From Bacteroidales bacterium (lineage in GTDB: Bacteria; Bacteroidota; Bacteroidia; Bacteroidales; P3): 6,919 bases of DNA. The stretch covers positions 699,898 through 706,816 of the forward strand of contig JABUUQ010000002.1 in assembly GCA_021443125.1 (NCBI GenBank). Reading direction: 5' to 3'. A program made the position numbers and the translations under genes. The notes beneath the pieces are model-generated. The model had not been told where the DNA came from, made no database searches, and saw only the letters and a list, made by a program, of their open reading frames with translations. Shown piece by piece: positions 6,510 to 6,919 of this stretch. Positions within the stretch are counted from its first letter, which is position 1, and each line of letters starts with the position of its first letter.

Positions 6510-6729
6510 CACTCCACATTGCTAAATTACGACAACAAATCCAAGATTTTACACTCCATACCCGTGAATGATGCACTGAAAAGCAAAAGTTCAGCAATTT
6601 TTATACCTATATATTATATATAGGTGTAGAATTCTGCACTCAAACCCTTAATTCCACACTCTACACTGGCGAATAATGCACTCAAAACCTCTTTTCCACT
6701 CTCTATATTGGTGAACGATGCAGTGAAAA
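6510..6729 (+). repeat. Tandem cluster of diverged module F copies, ~42-bp steps
   Basis: Five forward copies follow one another, with first bases near 6510, 6552, 6615 (5' half replaced by an AT hairpin), 6657 and 6697. Steps are 42, 63, 42 and 40 bp. The best-kept part is the second half: GTGAATGATGCACTGAAAA at 6564-6582, GAATTCTGCACTCAAA at 6629-6644, GCGAATAATGCACTCAAAA at 6669-6687 and GTGAACGATGCAGTGAAAA at 6711-6729. The first copy (6510-6540) is the most eroded. Steps of about 42 bp are multiples of three and keep a spurious reading frame open across part of the cluster. Confidence 0.75.
6594..6637. repeat. 44-bp AT-rich palindrome (long hairpin)
   Basis: ACCTATATAT at 6605-6614 is mirrored perfectly as ATATATAGGT at 6616-6625 around a single T. 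Pairing continues outward through ATA/TGT and TT/AA with two G-T pairs, then one T-T mismatch and one bulged C, to GCA/TGC at 6594-6596 and 6635-6637. This is a stem of about 20 bp. It sits where the first half of a module F copy should be. It could cruciform in DNA or fold in RNA; no T-tract follows, so it is not a standard terminator. Confidence 0.75.
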
Positions 6730-6753
6730 TGCGGTAGCCGAGTAAAGCATCGA

Positions 6754-6787
6754 AGATGTCGTAGCCGAAAATAGCAACAATGTTGCC
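6754..6787 (+). repeat. Module S copy 2 with GCAAC-AAT-GTTGC hairpin
   Basis: Same as copy 1 apart from one inserted T (GATGTCGTAGCC), then GCAACAATGTTGC at 6774-6786, a perfect 5-bp stem with a 3-nt loop. A weaker relative, ATGCGGTAGCCGAGTAA, lies just upstream at 6729-6745. Confidence 0.75.
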
Positions 6788-6804
6788 ACTATTCGCGAGT
6801 ATAG
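6787..6804 (-). repeat. Module F, inverted copy 3
   Basis: CACTATTCGCGAGTATAG shares ATTCGCGAGTATAG exactly with inverted copy 2. It directly follows the GCAACAATGTTGC hairpin of module S (6774-6786). The 42 bases after it (6805-6846) resemble no other module except for the final CAAGTTT flank. Confidence 0.65.
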
Positions 6805-6846
6805 AGTTCTAAAATATAGTTTTTACAACATAGACACAAGTTTTTG

Positions 6847-6882
6847 CACTCCACACCCGTGAATTCTGCACTCAAAATCAAG
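6847..6882 (+). repeat. Module F copy 7, identical 36-bp repeat
   Basis: Identical over 36 bp to 6426-6461. It abuts module S directly: the final AG of this copy is also the start of AGATGCGTAGCC at 6881. The two modules therefore join seamlessly here, whereas copy 1 is followed by different sequence (TTTTTACTTCACC). Confidence 0.9.
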
Positions 6883-6919
6883 ATGCGTAGCCGAAAATAG
6901 CAACAATGTTGCCATTGTT
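6881..6919 (+). repeat. Module S copy 3, running to the window edge with hairpin
   Basis: Contains the 23-bp sequence of copy 1 exactly, followed by the same GCAACAATGTTGCC as copy 2. At the edge AACAATG (6902-6908) and CATTGTT (6913-6919) form a 7-bp stem with a TTGC loop, an alternative to the smaller GCAAC/GTTGC hairpin. The repeat may continue outside the window. Confidence 0.75.

Larger units (their letters stand above)
6272..6919. repeat. Intergenic array of degenerate interspersed repeats (no gene)
   Basis: No convincing gene occurs between the porin stop and the right edge. The stretch is assembled from two short modules. Module F, about 30-36 bp, has consensus features CACTCYAYA, GTGAAT and TGCACTCAAAA, with forward copies starting near 6426, 6510, 6552, 6615, 6657, 6697 and 6847. 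Several steps are 40-42 bp or a multiple of that. Inverted copies lie at 6340-6361, 6471-6488 and 6787-6804. Module S (GATGCGTAGCCGAAAATAG...) is at 6272-6294, 6754-6787 and 6881-6914, with inverted relatives at 6299-6330 and 6384-6414. The copies differ mainly by scattered substitutions. No transposase, spacer regularity or attC-like core is visible. It is best described as a dispersed repeat family of unknown function that continues beyond the window. Confidence 0.8.

Noticed and set aside
6296..6571. 91-codon plus-strand open frame after the porin
   Set aside because: It lies entirely within the repeat array. Its apparent protein repeats (VSTLHTRE, VSTLHIAK, FTLHTRE) are module copies read in frame because the spacing (42, 84 bp) is a multiple of three. 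It has no promoter or plausible start context.
6426..6882. CRISPR array
   Set aside because: Repeats vary strongly, appear in both orientations, and at ~42-bp steps leave almost no spacer between copies. No cas gene is present.
6272..6919. Integron attC sites or a MITE pair
   Set aside because: No attC core sites (GTTRRRY / RYYYAAC pairs framing cassettes) or cassettes were seen. No single pair of terminal inverted repeats with target-site duplication bounds the region.

Overview
The window looks like chromosomal DNA of a Bacteroidota (Bacteroidetes) species, probably from the order Bacteroidales. The evidence is AT-rich DNA, two promoters with the phylum's TAnnTTTG -7 element, an absence of clear Shine-Dalgarno sequences, a secreted peptidase with a type IX secretion (T9SS) C-terminal sorting domain, and a Porin_O_P-type outer-membrane protein. 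The genus cannot be read from the sequence.

Layout: (1) positions 1-329, minus strand, the N-terminal 109 codons of an ECF-type sigma factor that runs off the left edge; (2) 387-2690, minus, a secreted M1-family (gluzincin) metallopeptidase with signal peptide, HExxH-x18-E site, catalytic Tyr and T9SS tail; (3) 2691-2847, a compact divergent control region; (4) 2848-5151, plus, a PiT/PHO4 inorganic phosphate transporter with a long helical, PhoU-like cytoplasmic C-terminal domain; (5) 5120-6271, plus, a 383-aa outer-membrane beta-barrel of the phosphate-selective porin O/P type, overlapping the transporter by 32 nt; (6) 6272-6919, a non-coding array of degenerate repeats and hairpins reaching the right edge.

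Genes 4 and 5 form a two-gene phosphate-uptake operon: the porin would admit phosphate through the outer membrane and PiT would move it across the inner membrane. Its promoter has a perfect -7 element but no correctly spaced -33 element. In that place are three perfect TTAACA hexamers at an exact 11-bp period (2768, 2779, 2790), the architecture of a Pho box bound by a PhoB/PhoP-type response regulator. The first hexamer also overlaps the -33 element of the oppositely directed, complete promoter of the peptidase. One regulator could therefore activate phosphate uptake and interfere with peptidase expression. This is the most interesting regulatory signal in the window.

The right-hand 648 bp are built from two diverged modules in both orientations: a ~30-36-bp core repeated at about 42-bp steps, and a GTAGCCGAAAATAGCAA hairpin module. 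A TA-rich hairpin and terminator-like stem plus T-tract units lie among them. They look like a dispersed intergenic repeat family of this genome rather than a gene. I saw no tRNA, rRNA, CRISPR array, transposase, or defence or biosynthetic cluster.
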